Position numbers and translations under genes: made by a program. Positions 42,597 to 51,379 of a DNA stretch of 64,000 bases are shown here, piece after piece (within the stretch, counting starts at the first letter, position 1; the number at the start of each line of letters is the position of its first letter). The DNA comes from Microbacterium sp. LWH13-1.2 (GTDB taxonomy: Bacteria > Actinomycetota > Actinomycetes > Actinomycetales > Microbacteriaceae): assembly GCF_038397735.1 (NCBI RefSeq), contig NZ_CP151635.1, forward strand, positions 2,604,001 through 2,668,000. The letters are read 5' to 3'. The notes under the pieces are model-generated. The model saw nothing but the letters and a program-made list of their open reading frames with translations, was not told the DNA's origin and did not search any database.

Positions 42597-44021
42597 TCAG
42601 AACAGGGGGTAAGCGAACAGGCCGCCGACGACGAGCATCACCAGGGCGACGATGGTGCCGCGCCAGATGACCTTCTTGAAGTGCTCGCCGAGGTTGACGT
42701 TGGCCAGACCGATGAGAAGAAGGAACGACGCCACCAGGGGGCTCGACTGGTGCAGTGCCTGACCCACCAGAGATGCGCGTGCCATCTCGACCGGCTCAAT
42801 GCCGAAGTGGGTCGCCGTCTCAGCGAGAATCGGCAGAACACCGAAGTAGTACGCGTCGTTGGTCATGATGAAGGTCAGTGGAATACTGAGGATTCCAGCG
42901 ATAGTCGCCATGAACGGCCCCAGCGCCGGCGGGATGATGTCAACGAGCCAACCGGCCATCGCCTCGACCATTCCGGTGCCGCTCATGATGCCGGTGAGGA
43001 CCGAGGCCGCGAACACCATGCCGACGACGGAGATGACCGACGAGGCGTGCGCCTTGAGCTGTGCGGACTGCTCCTGCACACGGGGGAAGTTCACGACCAG
43101 CGCGGTTGCCGCGGCAATCATGAAGATGACGACGGGCTCGGTGACATCCATCACGAGGACGGTCATGACTGCAAGGGTGAGGATCAGGTTGAACCAGATC
43201 AGACGCGGACGTGCGTTCGGTCGGTCAAGCAGCTGCGTCCCGTCCTCGTTGGTCGGAACGGCGAAGTTGTTGGTCAGCACGACGGACGAGTCCCAGTCGC
43301 CACCGTTCGCCGCGGCCTTGCGCGTTGCGCGGTCGGCCGAGGAGTGCTTCAGCTCCACCCCGATATCCGCCTTCTTGAGGAAGCCGGGCGACTCGGTCAG
43401 CACGAGCTCGCCGATGCGCTTCGTCTCACGCCGTCCGAGGAAGTAGGCGATGATGATCACCGTTGCGAGACCCGCGATGATGGACGGGATCATCGGAACG
43501 AAGATGTCGATGGGCGACACGTTCAGTGCTGCTGCGGCGCGCGCGGTGGATCCACCCCACGGGACGGTGTTGAGGACACCATTGGACATCGCCGCCACCA
43601 CTGTGAGGATCACCGGGCTCATACCGAGTCGCAGGTAGATCGGCAAGAACGCCGAGGTCACGATGATGAAGGTCGTCGAACCGTCCCCGTCCAGCGACAC
43701 GATGGAAGTCAGCAGCGCCGTGCCCACAACGAGGCGGGTGGGGTGATTGCCGACGAACTTCAGAATCAGTTTGATGAGCGGGTCGAACAGCCCGACGTCA
43801 ATCATTGTGCCGAAGAAGATGATGGCGAAGAACAGAAGCCCTGCGGTCGGTGCGAGCTTGAGGAACGACTCGACGATCATGTCGCTGAGGCCGAGGCCAG
43901 CTCCCGTGAAGAGGCCAAAGATGATGGGAACCAGGATCAGGGTTGCAACCGGCGTGGCCTTCTTGGCCATCACCAGGTACATGAACACGGCGATCATCAG
44001 GAAGCCGAGTATCACGAGCAT
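42597..44021 (-). CDS. CitMHS-family citrate/C4-dicarboxylate:cation symporter
   Basis: This is a 474-residue membrane transporter with about 12 hydrophobic helices. DGDGSTTFIIVTSAFLPIY and MTNDAYYFGVLPIL are characteristic of CitM/CitH metal-citrate symporters. It is the first gene of the operon running through the semialdehyde dehydrogenase, cupin-ABM and CitE genes. A GntR gene is divergent with a 12-bp palindrome between, which suggests substrate-induced expression. Confidence 0.92.
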   Translation of the reverse strand: MLVILGFLMIAVFMYLVMAKKATPVATLILVPIIFGLFTGAGLGLSDMIVESFLKLAPTAGLLFFAIIFFGTMIDVGLFDPLIKLILKFVGNHPTRLVVGTALLTSIVSLDGDGSTTFIIVTSAFLPIYLRLGMSPVILTVVAAMSNGVLNTVPWGGSTARAAAALNVSPIDIFVPMIPSIIAGLATVIIIAYFLGRRETKRIGELVLTESPGFLKKADIGVELKHSSADRATRKAAANGGDWDSSVVLTNNFAVPTNEDGTQLLDRPNARPRLIWFNLILTLAVMTVLVMDVTEPVVIFMIAAATALVVNFPRVQEQSAQLKAHASSVISVVGMVFAASVLTGIMSGTGMVEAMAGWLVDIIPPALGPFMATIAGILSIPLTFIMTNDAYYFGVLPILAETATHFGIEPVEMARASLVGQALHQSSPLVASFLLLIGLANVNLGEHFKKVIWRGTIVALVMLVVGGLFAYPLF

Positions 44022-44084
44022 CGTCGCTCCTTTTGCATAGAGGGGAACCTTGCGCAGTCGAGCGCGTCCATACAGTTATACATG

Positions 44085-44096
44085 CAGGTATACCTG
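44085..44096. promoter_or_regulatory. GntR operator candidate, site A
   Basis: The perfect palindrome CAGGTATACCTG lies 64 bases before the CitMHS start and 22 bases before the divergent GntR start. A related site lies before the Ldh2 gene. Confidence 0.7.
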
Positions 44097-44117
44097 TTTG
44101 TAAACTAGGATGGATTC

Positions 44118-44819
44118 ATGAGCTCCGAGGACAGCGTCTGGCGCGGCAAAGCAGAGCGCGCGTATGCGCAGTTGCGCTCCGACATCGAGACCGGCGTGCT
44201 CGCGCCAGGTCAGACGCTGTCGGAGATCGAACTGGTCGCGTACACCGGAGCGTCTCGCACGCCTGTCCGCGAGGCGATCCGGCGCCTCGCCGCTGAGGGG
44301 CTCGTGGACCTCGCTCCCCGTCGAGCACCTACGGTGTCCCGCATTTCCCTGCGGAGCGCACGGGCGCTTTTCGACTTCCGTCGCATCGTCGAGCCCATCG
44401 CGGTGCGGATGGTCACTCAGAAGGCTGCGGATAACCCCTCGCTCCGAGAGGCCTTCCTCCGCGTGCTCGATGCGTTCGCTTCCATCCGAGGCGTCGAGTA
44501 CTCCCCCGAGTTCGCGGCGCGTTTCCGCGACGCTGCGGCGGAGTTCGACCGGCTCATCGCGGTGAATACGCCGAACGAGTACCTCGGACGCTCCATCGTG
44601 GACCTGCGGCCTCATAGCGCGAGACTGCGATATATCGCGCATGGAGACCTCTCGCGCCTGCAGGAATCCGTCGCCGAGCACATGAATATGTGCCATGCCA
44701 TCGTCGACGGCAACGCCGACGCCGCGGCTGAGGCGATGACCACTCACCTCAACCACGTCGACCAGGCAATCTTCCGTCAGCTGATGACCGGCGACGCCGG
44801 CGAGCTCCTCGTCACCTAG
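44118..44819 (+). CDS. GntR-family (FCD) regulator of the CitMHS cluster
   Basis: This is a 233-residue FCD-type GntR protein: winged helix with LSEIELVAYTGASRTPVREAI and a helical ligand domain ending VDGNADAAAEAMTTHLNHV. It is divergent from CitMHS. The palindromes CAGGTATACCTG at its own promoter and GTGTATACCT/AGGTGTACAC before the Ldh2 gene suggest it controls both flanking units. Its last eight bases overlap the convergent ABM gene. Confidence 0.9.
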   Translation: MSSEDSVWRGKAERAYAQLRSDIETGVLAPGQTLSEIELVAYTGASRTPVREAIRRLAAEGLVDLAPRRAPTVSRISLRSARALFDFRRIVEPIAVRMVTQKAADNPSLREAFLRVLDAFASIRGVEYSPEFAARFRDAAAEFDRLIAVNTPNEYLGRSIVDLRPHSARLRYIAHGDLSRLQESVAEHMNMCHAIVDGNADAAAEAMTTHLNHVDQAIFRQLMTGDAGELLVT

Positions 44820-45135
44820 ACGGAACAGTCTCCGAGGCGCCGAACAAACGTCGCCCTTCAGTGATGGTCTGAGACCCAGGAACGATGGTCTCAGCGACCG
44901 CCTGCTTCCACGCCGCGTAGTGCGCCGCGGACCGGTGCTCGACGACGAACGCGTCCCTGTCGCGGTAGATCTCATAGAAGGCGAACCGCTGCTCGGCTGC
45001 GTCGAGCTCGATGACGTCGAAGTAGTAGCAGCCCGGCTCATCGCGGACGGTGGCATCCGCGTTCGCAGCGATTGCAGCACGGAACTCATCGAGCTTCCCC
45101 TCGATGACCTGTACTTCCACCCAAACCGAGTGCAT
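44812..45135 (-). CDS. Stand-alone ABM-domain (putative quinol monooxygenase) protein
   Basis: This 107-residue protein of the antibiotic-biosynthesis monooxygenase family begins MHSVWVEVQVIEGKLDEFRA; RFAFYEIYRDRDAFVVEHR is the conserved middle strand-helix. Similar YgiN/LsrG-type proteins are small cofactor-free oxygenases or isomerases. It is encoded divergently from the Ldh2 gene and shares the palindromic control region with it. Confidence 0.85.
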   Translation of the reverse strand: MHSVWVEVQVIEGKLDEFRAAIAANADATVRDEPGCYYFDVIELDAAEQRFAFYEIYRDRDAFVVEHRSAAHYAAWKQAVAETIVPGSQTITEGRRLFGASETVPSR

Positions 45136-45176
45136 GGCAACTCCTCAAACCTCGTGATGCGAACTTTCCGTAGGTA

Positions 45177-45198
45177 GTGTATACCTGTAGGTGTACAC
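45177..45198. promoter_or_regulatory. GntR operator candidate, site B
   Basis: GTGTATACCT-GT-AGGTGTACAC is an inverted repeat with one mismatch, and its core matches site A (44085). It lies between the ABM gene and the Ldh2 gene. Confidence 0.65.
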
Positions 45199-45230
45199 AT
45201 CTCATCCTGACTGATCGGACGGGCAGACCA

Positions 45231-46304
45231 ATGGACGCTCAGCCTTCCCTCGACGCGGCACCCACTCAGTTGGTGTCCCCGTCTTCGCTTCGGACCTTCG
45301 CAACGCGAATCCTCACGTCGCAGGGCGTACCCGATGCCGATGCCGCTTTGGTCGCAGATAGCTTGGTCGCGGCCGACGAGTGGGGCCATCAGTCGCACGG
45401 CGTGCTGCGTCTGCCCTGGTATCTCGAGCGATTGCGCACCGGAGCGATGAAGACGGTGACCGCACCGTCCACCGTTATTGACACCGGAGCCCTCGCCATC
45501 TACGACGGCCACGACGGCATCGGACAGGTGCTGACCGAGCACGCGCGGATCGAAGCGGTGCGCCGCGCTCGAGAGCACGGCATCGGTGCGGTCGGCGTGC
45601 GAAACTCCAACCACTTCGGCACCGCGATGTACTTCACCCGCCGCGCCGCCGCCGACGGCTGCGCAGCGATCCTCACGACGAACGCCTCGCCTGCCATGGC
45701 CCCATGGGGCGGTCGCGAGAAGCGTCTGGGCACCAACCCCTGGTCTATCGCAGCGCCCTACGGTGACCGCGTCGTCGCCGTAGACATCGCCAACACCGCT
45801 GTGGCGCGCGGGAAGATCTACCTCGCCCGCCAGAAGGGCGAACTCATCCCCGACAGTTGGGCACTCACCGAGGACGGCGCACGGACCACCGATGCGGCCG
45901 AGGCAGTCCACGGTGTCATCTTGCCGATGGCCGCGCACAAGGGTTACGCCATCACCTTCATGATGGATGTGCTGTCGGGCGCCCTGACGGGCAGCGCCGT
46001 CGGCACCGGAGTGCACGGCCCGTACGAGGCGGACAAGGCCAGCGGCGCCGGCCACCTCTTCCTCGCCATCGACGTGAACGCTACCGGTGACCCCGAGGGA
46101 TATGCAGAGCGCGTCTCCCACCTCGTCGACGAGGTGAAGAGCACTCCGCTCGCGCAGGACGCGAACGAGATCTTCTACCCCGGCGAAGTGGAGGACCGCT
46201 CTGCTGCTCGGGTGGCAGAGGCCGGCGGTCTGCAGCTTCCGGAGCAGACGATCCTGGACCTGCAGCTCATTGCGGACGAGCAGGGAGTGGAGTTCACCCT
46301 GTAG
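45231..46304 (+). CDS. Malate/L-lactate (Ldh2-family) dehydrogenase
   Basis: This is a 357-residue Ldh2/MDH2-family NAD(P) dehydrogenase. ADEWGHQSHGVLRLPWYLER carries the catalytic histidine, SNHFGTAMYFTRRA and LTTNASPAMAPWGG bind cofactor, and LPMAAHKGYAITFMMDVLSG is the C-terminal hallmark. Substrates in the family include malate, sulfolactate, ureidoglycolate and other 2-hydroxyacids. The start at 45231 (MDAQPSLDAA) is chosen over 45177, which runs through the operator. A 13-bp terminator follows. Confidence 0.9.
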   Translation: MDAQPSLDAAPTQLVSPSSLRTFATRILTSQGVPDADAALVADSLVAADEWGHQSHGVLRLPWYLERLRTGAMKTVTAPSTVIDTGALAIYDGHDGIGQVLTEHARIEAVRRAREHGIGAVGVRNSNHFGTAMYFTRRAAADGCAAILTTNASPAMAPWGGREKRLGTNPWSIAAPYGDRVVAVDIANTAVARGKIYLARQKGELIPDSWALTEDGARTTDAAEAVHGVILPMAAHKGYAITFMMDVLSGALTGSAVGTGVHGPYEADKASGAGHLFLAIDVNATGDPEGYAERVSHLVDEVKSTPLAQDANEIFYPGEVEDRSAARVAEAGGLQLPEQTILDLQLIADEQGVEFTL

Positions 46305-46322
46305 TTCTCCGCACCCACACTC

Positions 46323-46356
46323 GTGGGCCCCTCGCACTCCCTGGCGAGGGGCCCAC
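46323..46356. terminator. Bidirectional terminator
   Basis: A perfect 13-bp stem (GTGGGCCCCTCGC with GCGAGGGGCCCAC) sits between convergent dehydrogenase genes. Confidence 0.8.
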
Positions 46357-46372
46357 GTTATGTTCGGAGTGG

Positions 46373-47437
46373 TCAACGGTGCGACAACGCCTCGACGACA
46401 TGGCGGGTGAACTCCGCAGTACCGAGTGCTCCGCCGATGTCGCCCGTACGCGTCTGCGGGTTGCTGAGCACACGATCCACAGCGGCCTCAATGGCCCCCG
46501 CGGCATCCTGCAGTGCAACCGAGCCGTCCTGTCTGCCGCGCCAGTCCAGAAGCATCGCCGCGGACAGGATGAGCGAAGTCGGGTTGGCGATTCCGCGACC
46601 CGCGATATCGGGCGCGGAGCCGTGCTGCGCCTGCGCGACGGCGATGTCGTCGCCCACGTTCAGGGAACCACCCAGGCCCAGGCTGCCGGACAGTTCGGAC
46701 GCTTCATCCGAGAGAATGTCGCCGAACATGTTCGTCGTCACGATGACGTCGAAGTGGTCGGGCCGCTTGATGAGCGCCGCGGCCGCCGCATCGACGATGA
46801 GTTCAGTGAGCTCGACGTCCGGGTACTCCTCAGCGACCTTGCGAACCTCGCGGAGGAACAGCCCGTCGGAGAGCTTCACGACGTTGGCCTTGTGGACGGC
46901 CGTGACCTTGTTGTTGCGGCGTTGAGCGATCTCGAACGCCGCACGTGCAACGCGTGACGATGCACGCGCCGTCACCTTCCGGATGCTGAAGGCGCTGTCG
47001 GGATCGGGCATGAATTCGCCGGATCCGGCGAACATGTTCCTGTCGGAGTAGAACCCCTCGGTGTTCTCGCGCACGAGGACTAGGTCCATCGGCGTCCGCA
47101 GAATGCTCATGTCCGCTCGCGACCGGCACGGCCGGACATTGGCGAACAGATCGAACTGCACGCGGAGTTCCGCCGAGGGGTTGAATCCGCCCTCGTGCTT
47201 GGCCGGGTACTCGTAGTGCGATACCGGGCCGAGGATGACTCCGTCCGCTTGGGGAACTCGCTTGAGGACGTCGGCCGGCAACGTCGTGCCGACCTCCGCG
47301 AGGCTCTTCAGGCCGATGTCGGCGCTTTCGATCTCGAAGGTCACGTCGTGGGTGCGCTCGACGGCGCGGAGCACTTCGAGGGTGGACTCGGTGATCTCTG
47401 GCCCGATGCCGTCTCCGGGCAGTACAAGGATGTGCAT
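46373..47437 (-). CDS. Isocitrate/isopropylmalate-type (tartrate/D-malate) dehydrogenase
   Basis: This is a 354-residue beta-decarboxylating dehydrogenase: LPGDGIGPEITE at the N-terminus, VRENTEGFYSD for substrate selectivity, VTAVHKANVVKLSDGLF, and VTTNMFGDILSDEASELSG binding the metal. The chain shows neither the leucine-specific nor the citrate-specific pattern strongly; the location after TctABC suggests tartrate, D-malate or a related hydroxyacid. It is the last gene of the tctC-B-A-dehydrogenase operon, starting nine bases after the TctA stop. Confidence 0.88.
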   Translation of the reverse strand: MHILVLPGDGIGPEITESTLEVLRAVERTHDVTFEIESADIGLKSLAEVGTTLPADVLKRVPQADGVILGPVSHYEYPAKHEGGFNPSAELRVQFDLFANVRPCRSRADMSILRTPMDLVLVRENTEGFYSDRNMFAGSGEFMPDPDSAFSIRKVTARASSRVARAAFEIAQRRNNKVTAVHKANVVKLSDGLFLREVRKVAEEYPDVELTELIVDAAAAALIKRPDHFDVIVTTNMFGDILSDEASELSGSLGLGGSLNVGDDIAVAQAQHGSAPDIAGRGIANPTSLILSAAMLLDWRGRQDGSVALQDAAGAIEAAVDRVLSNPQTRTGDIGGALGTAEFTRHVVEALSHR

Positions 47438-47446
47438 GGGGTCCTC

Positions 47447-49069
47447 TCAGGGGGTGGTCTTGTCGCCGGCGGACGCCTTGGCAGCCACCTTCGCCTCGCG
47501 GCGGGCGGTGCGCTTGTCGACGGTGCGAAGCGTGGAGGTGGCGAAGCCCGCGTCGACCTCATCCAGACCGACCTCGGCCGCGGTGCGGCGCTCCCAGCGC
47601 TTCAGGAAGAAGGGAACGATGGCGACGAGGATGACGAGCACGTAGCAGGCGATGGAGAACGGCGAGTGGATGAGCGCGAGTGCGTCGCCGTCCGAGATCG
47701 CCAATGCACGTCGAAGCTGCTGCTCAGCGACCGGGCCGAGGATCACACCGATGATGAGTGGTGCGATGGGGAAGCCATACTGCCGCATGAAGTAGCCCAG
47801 GATGCCGACGACCAAGAGGACGAAGACGTCGAACACGGACCCTTTGAGGCTGTACGCACCGAGCAGGGCGAAGATGATGATCCCCGCGTAGAGGTACGGA
47901 GTCGGGATCCGGAGCACCTTCACCCAGAGCCCGACGAGCGGGAGGTTGATGATGAGGAGCATCAGGTTTCCGATGAGGAGCGCTGCGACAAGACCCCAGA
48001 CGAGCTCGGGCTGCGTCTCCAGCAGTCGCGGCCCCGGCTGGATGCCGTACTGCTGGAACGCAACGAGGATCACCGCGGCCGTGGCTGTTGTCGGCAGCCC
48101 GAGCGCGAGCAGCGGCATGAGAGCACCTGCGGCATTGGCATTGTTGGCCGCCTCGGGGCCGGCGACACCCTCGATGGCACCGTGTCCGAACTCCTCCTTG
48201 TGCCGGGAAAGGCGCTTCTCTGCCGCGTACGACAGGAAGGTCGGGACCTCGGACCCTCCGACCGGGACTGCGCCGAGGGGCCAGCCGATGAGCGTGCCGC
48301 GGAGCCACGCAGGCCAGGAGCGCTTCCAGTCTTCGCGGGTCATCCAGTGCTTGCCCTTGTTGATGGCCATGATCTGCGGCTTGCCCTTGCGCATCTTGGC
48401 CGCGAGGTAGACCGCTTCACCGAGCGCGAAGAGTCCGACGATGATGACGATGGAGCTGACGCCATCGAGTAGGCGAGGGATCCCGAAGGTGAACCGTGCG
48501 ACGCCGCTCTGAGCGTCGAAGCCGATGAGGCCGATGACCAGACCGATGCTGACACTGACAAATCCGCGGGCGGGCGAGGCTCCCAGGAGCGCTCCGACCG
48601 TCATGAACGCGACCACGATGAGGGCGAGATAGTCCGCTGGGCCGAGGAGGATCGCGACATCGACGACGTAGGGGGCGACGAACGCGAGCAAAACGGTGGC
48701 GATGGTTCCAGCGACGAACGATCCGATGGCGGCAGTCGCGAGGGCTGCTGCCGCGCGCCCGGTCCTTGCCATCTTGTTGCCTTCGACGGCTGTCATCATC
48801 GACCCGGACTCGCCTGGAGTGTTCAGGAGGATGGATGTGGTTGAGCCACCGTACATCGCGCCGTAATAGATGCCAGCGAACATGATGAACGCCGCTTCCG
48901 GGGCGACCGTATAGGTCAGGGGCAGGAGCAGAGCGATGGTGAGCGCGGGTCCGATGCCGGGGAGAACACCGACGAAGGTTCCCGCGAGGACGCCGAGGAA
49001 TGCGAAGAGCAGGTTCCCCGGAGTCAGCGCGACGGCGAAGCCGTCGATGAGTCCTTGCAAGCCTTCCAT
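47447..49069 (-). CDS. tctA: Tripartite tricarboxylate transporter, large membrane subunit
   Basis: This is a 540-residue, about 12-helix permease. [20 protein letters not shown] and [20 protein letters not shown] are signatures of the TctA family, and [18 protein letters not shown] recurs in the inverted half. It forms the channel with TctB and receives substrate from TctC. The C-terminal tail of about 45 residues is charged. Confidence 0.95.
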   Translation of the reverse strand: MEGLQGLIDGFAVALTPGNLLFAFLGVLAGTFVGVLPGIGPALTIALLLPLTYTVAPEAAFIMFAGIYYGAMYGGSTTSILLNTPGESGSMMTAVEGNKMARTGRAAAALATAAIGSFVAGTIATVLLAFVAPYVVDVAILLGPADYLALIVVAFMTVGALLGASPARGFVSVSIGLVIGLIGFDAQSGVARFTFGIPRLLDGVSSIVIIVGLFALGEAVYLAAKMRKGKPQIMAINKGKHWMTREDWKRSWPAWLRGTLIGWPLGAVPVGGSEVPTFLSYAAEKRLSRHKEEFGHGAIEGVAGPEAANNANAAGALMPLLALGLPTTATAAVILVAFQQYGIQPGPRLLETQPELVWGLVAALLIGNLMLLIINLPLVGLWVKVLRIPTPYLYAGIIIFALLGAYSLKGSVFDVFVLLVVGILGYFMRQYGFPIAPLIIGVILGPVAEQQLRRALAISDGDALALIHSPFSIACYVLVILVAIVPFFLKRWERRTAAEVGLDEVDAGFATSTLRTVDKRTARREAKVAAKASAGDKTTP

Positions 49070-49079
49070 GATGGGACTT

Positions 49080-49571
49080 TCAGAAGAGGCCTTCGAACGG
49101 TCCGAGGGGTAGGTAGATACCCAGCACCTCGGTGAACAGAAGGAAGATGAGCACGGGGAGAACGACGGAGACGACGGTCATGAGCCACCAGCGCCGAGCA
49201 CCGAAGGTCAGCAGCAGGCCGAACATGCACAGCGGCGCAGCGATGAGGTAGCCGAGCGGGTCCAGCAGGACGCCGAAGGCGATGACCGAGGCGACCAGGA
49301 GCGCGACGCGACCGAAGTGGAACTTCTGCGTCGGGTCGGCGAGCTCGGACTCTTCCGGGGACGCGGAGCGGCCACGCAGGATCCCGAGCAGAGTCCAGGC
49401 TGCAGCGACCGTGAGCAGGCCGCCGGCGAAGTACGGCATGAACCGGGGGCCGACGTTGCTCGCGGCAACAGGGATCGGAATCGCCGCCGTCTCGATGAGA
49501 ACGAAGATGCCGAGGACAAGGAGGAGCCCGGCGAACGCGAGCTCCCCCTTGCTCTGAATCGAGAGCTTCAT
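49080..49571 (-). CDS. tctB: Tripartite tricarboxylate transporter, small membrane subunit
   Basis: This is a 163-residue TctB-family protein with four hydrophobic helices ([19 protein letters not shown] first). Its ATG overlaps the tctC stop as ATGA, and tctA starts ten bases after its stop. It is the accessory subunit of the same transporter. Confidence 0.92.
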   Translation of the reverse strand: MKLSIQSKGELAFAGLLLVLGIFVLIETAAIPIPVAASNVGPRFMPYFAGGLLTVAAAWTLLGILRGRSASPEESELADPTQKFHFGRVALLVASVIAFGVLLDPLGYLIAAPLCMFGLLLTFGARRWWLMTVVSVVLPVLIFLLFTEVLGIYLPLGPFEGLF

Positions 49572-50587
49572 ACCAGCCCGAGGTCCGCCAGCAGCTGCTG
49601 TGTCTGCTCCTGGACGGACGTCAGCTCGGTACCGAAGTCGTCACTGCCCAGCCACTCGTCGCTCCAGCCGTTGGTCTCGAGGACCTCTTTCCAGCTGTCG
49701 GACTTCACGACGTCTTCGAACAGCGCCTCGAGCGTCGCGCGGTCCTCGTCGCTGATCCCAGGAGGGGCGAAGACTCCACGCCAGTTCACAAGGGCGGAGT
49801 CGGGGTAACCGGCGTCAGCGATGGTGGGAGCGTCAGGTGCGATCTCCAGCGGCTCGGCGGACGCCGTCGCGAGGATGCGAAGGTCGCCATTCTCGATGGC
49901 GTCGGCGAACTCGCCGTAACCGGAGATGCCCGCCGCGACCTGGTTCCCGAGAAGAGCGATGAGCGCTTCCCCGCCACCGGAGAACGTGACGAAGTTCACG
50001 TCCGTGGCCTCGAGGCCTGCGTCCTGAGCGAGCATGCCGCCCCACATGTGGTCATACCCGCCCTGGTTGCCGATGGCGATGGGGTTCTTGCCCGGGTCGT
50101 CCGCCAGCGCGTCGAAGAAGTCTTGAAGCGTCTCGTGCGGGCTTGCGGCCGGCACGACGATGACGTCGTACTCGCCGATGAGGCGGGCGATGGGCGTCAG
50201 CTCTTCGAGCGTGTTCGGGGCGTTGTTCGTGATGGTGGCGCCGACGAGCGACAGTCCGCCGATCATCAGTTCATCCGGATCGGTCTTGGTCACGAACTCC
50301 GCCAGTGCCACGGTGCCGCCGGCGCCTTCCGTGTTGGAGACCTGGACGCGGGAGACGAGGTCTTCGCCCTTGAGCGTGGCCTCGATGGCGCGGGCGGTCT
50401 GGTCGTAGCCGCTGCCAGGACCGGACGGCGCGTCGATGGATACGCCTTGGCGCAGGATGTCGGGGGCTCCCCCGCCTCCCGCGCCGCCGCTGTTGCTGGC
50501 CGAGCAGGCGGTTGCGCCAAGGACGGCGGTAAGGGCGACTGCCGCGAGGGCGAGACGGACACTTCTCTTTCGGGTGAGCATCATCAT
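49568..50587 (-). CDS. tctC: Tripartite tricarboxylate transporter, substrate-binding lipoprotein
   Basis: This is a 339-residue Bug/TctC-type binding protein. The N-terminal signal ends LGATACSAS with the lipobox cysteine at about residue 28. Family elements include GSGYDQTARAIEATLKGE, VSNTEGAGGTVALAEF and ADAGYPDSALVNWRGVFAP, the last around the carboxylate-binding loop. It delivers a di- or tricarboxylate to TctAB. It is divergent from a GntR gene. Confidence 0.92.
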   Translation of the reverse strand: MMMLTRKRSVRLALAAVALTAVLGATACSASNSGGAGGGGAPDILRQGVSIDAPSGPGSGYDQTARAIEATLKGEDLVSRVQVSNTEGAGGTVALAEFVTKTDPDELMIGGLSLVGATITNNAPNTLEELTPIARLIGEYDVIVVPAASPHETLQDFFDALADDPGKNPIAIGNQGGYDHMWGGMLAQDAGLEATDVNFVTFSGGGEALIALLGNQVAAGISGYGEFADAIENGDLRILATASAEPLEIAPDAPTIADAGYPDSALVNWRGVFAPPGISDEDRATLEALFEDVVKSDSWKEVLETNGWSDEWLGSDDFGTELTSVQEQTQQLLADLGLV

Positions 50588-50722
50588 TGATCTCCGCTGT
50601 GTGCGCAGTGCGTGCCGCTACTTTGCGGCGCCGACGCGATCTGCGTTGTCGGAAACGTAGCACTTCGTACATCTGTATACAACTATGCAACTGGTACAAG
50701 TATGCTGACGGCGGAGGTGGAC

Positions 50723-51379
50723 ATGGCGAACGCAACGATGCGGGGCTCGGGTAGTCATCTGGCGTACTCGGAGCTTCGTCGCAAGGTGCTCACACTCGAA
50801 TTGCAGCCCGGCTCCCGACTCTCGGAGGAGAGCCTGGCGACGTCTTTGGGGGTGAGTCGCACGCCGCTGCGTGAGGCCGTGAGGCAACTCGTGTCGGAGA
50901 GCCTGCTCGAACGCCTCCCCACTGGCGGGCTCGTGGTGCCGCAGCTGAACCAGACCGAGATCTCAGAGCTGTATGACGTTCGCGCATCCCTCGAGTTGTT
51001 GATGGCTGGCGAAGCAGCGTCCCGTGCGACGGCTGCCGATATCGAAGAGTTGGAAGGGATCGTTGCCCGTAACGCCGCGATGGTCGATTTTCCGGACGAC
51101 GCCATGCGATACGGCCAGGCGCTGCACAGTGCCCTTGCCGACATCGCCGGCAATGACTGGGCGGTGCGCCTTCACGCCCAGGTCTCCAGCCAGATGGAGC
51201 GTTATCGCCGGTTCACCAACCACAGCGCAGCCCGACGGCAGTCCGCTCTTGAACAGCATCGTGCACTGGTACGGCTTGTAGCTGACGGCGATGTCGAAGG
51301 CGCCCGCCGAATGGCCTTCCAGCACGTGATTGACGCGCGGGACGAGGCGCTGCGCGCTATCGGCGCGAATCTGGATTGA
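50723..51379 (+). CDS. GntR-family (FCD) regulator of the tct operon
   Basis: This is a 218-residue FCD GntR regulator with HTH SRLSEESLATSLGVSRTPLREAV and C-terminal histidine ligands (QALHSALADIAG, ALEQHRALVRL, AFQHVIDARD). The ATG at 50723 has GGAGG five bases upstream; the frame is open to 50612 through the AT-rich divergent promoter region. It is followed by an MFS gene whose ATG overlaps its stop by one base. Confidence 0.9.
   Translation: MANATMRGSGSHLAYSELRRKVLTLELQPGSRLSEESLATSLGVSRTPLREAVRQLVSESLLERLPTGGLVVPQLNQTEISELYDVRASLELLMAGEAASRATAADIEELEGIVARNAAMVDFPDDAMRYGQALHSALADIAGNDWAVRLHAQVSSQMERYRRFTNHSAARRQSALEQHRALVRLVADGDVEGARRMAFQHVIDARDEALRAIGANLD

Noticed and set aside
42525..44108. 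527-codon plus-strand frame opposite CitMHS
   Set aside because: It is a shadow of the CitMHS gene with Glu/His/Asp-rich nonsense and no motif.
44076..46376. 766-codon minus-strand frame opposite GntR, ABM and Ldh2 region
   Set aside because: It runs antisense to the GntR and Ldh2 genes and has no recognisable domain.
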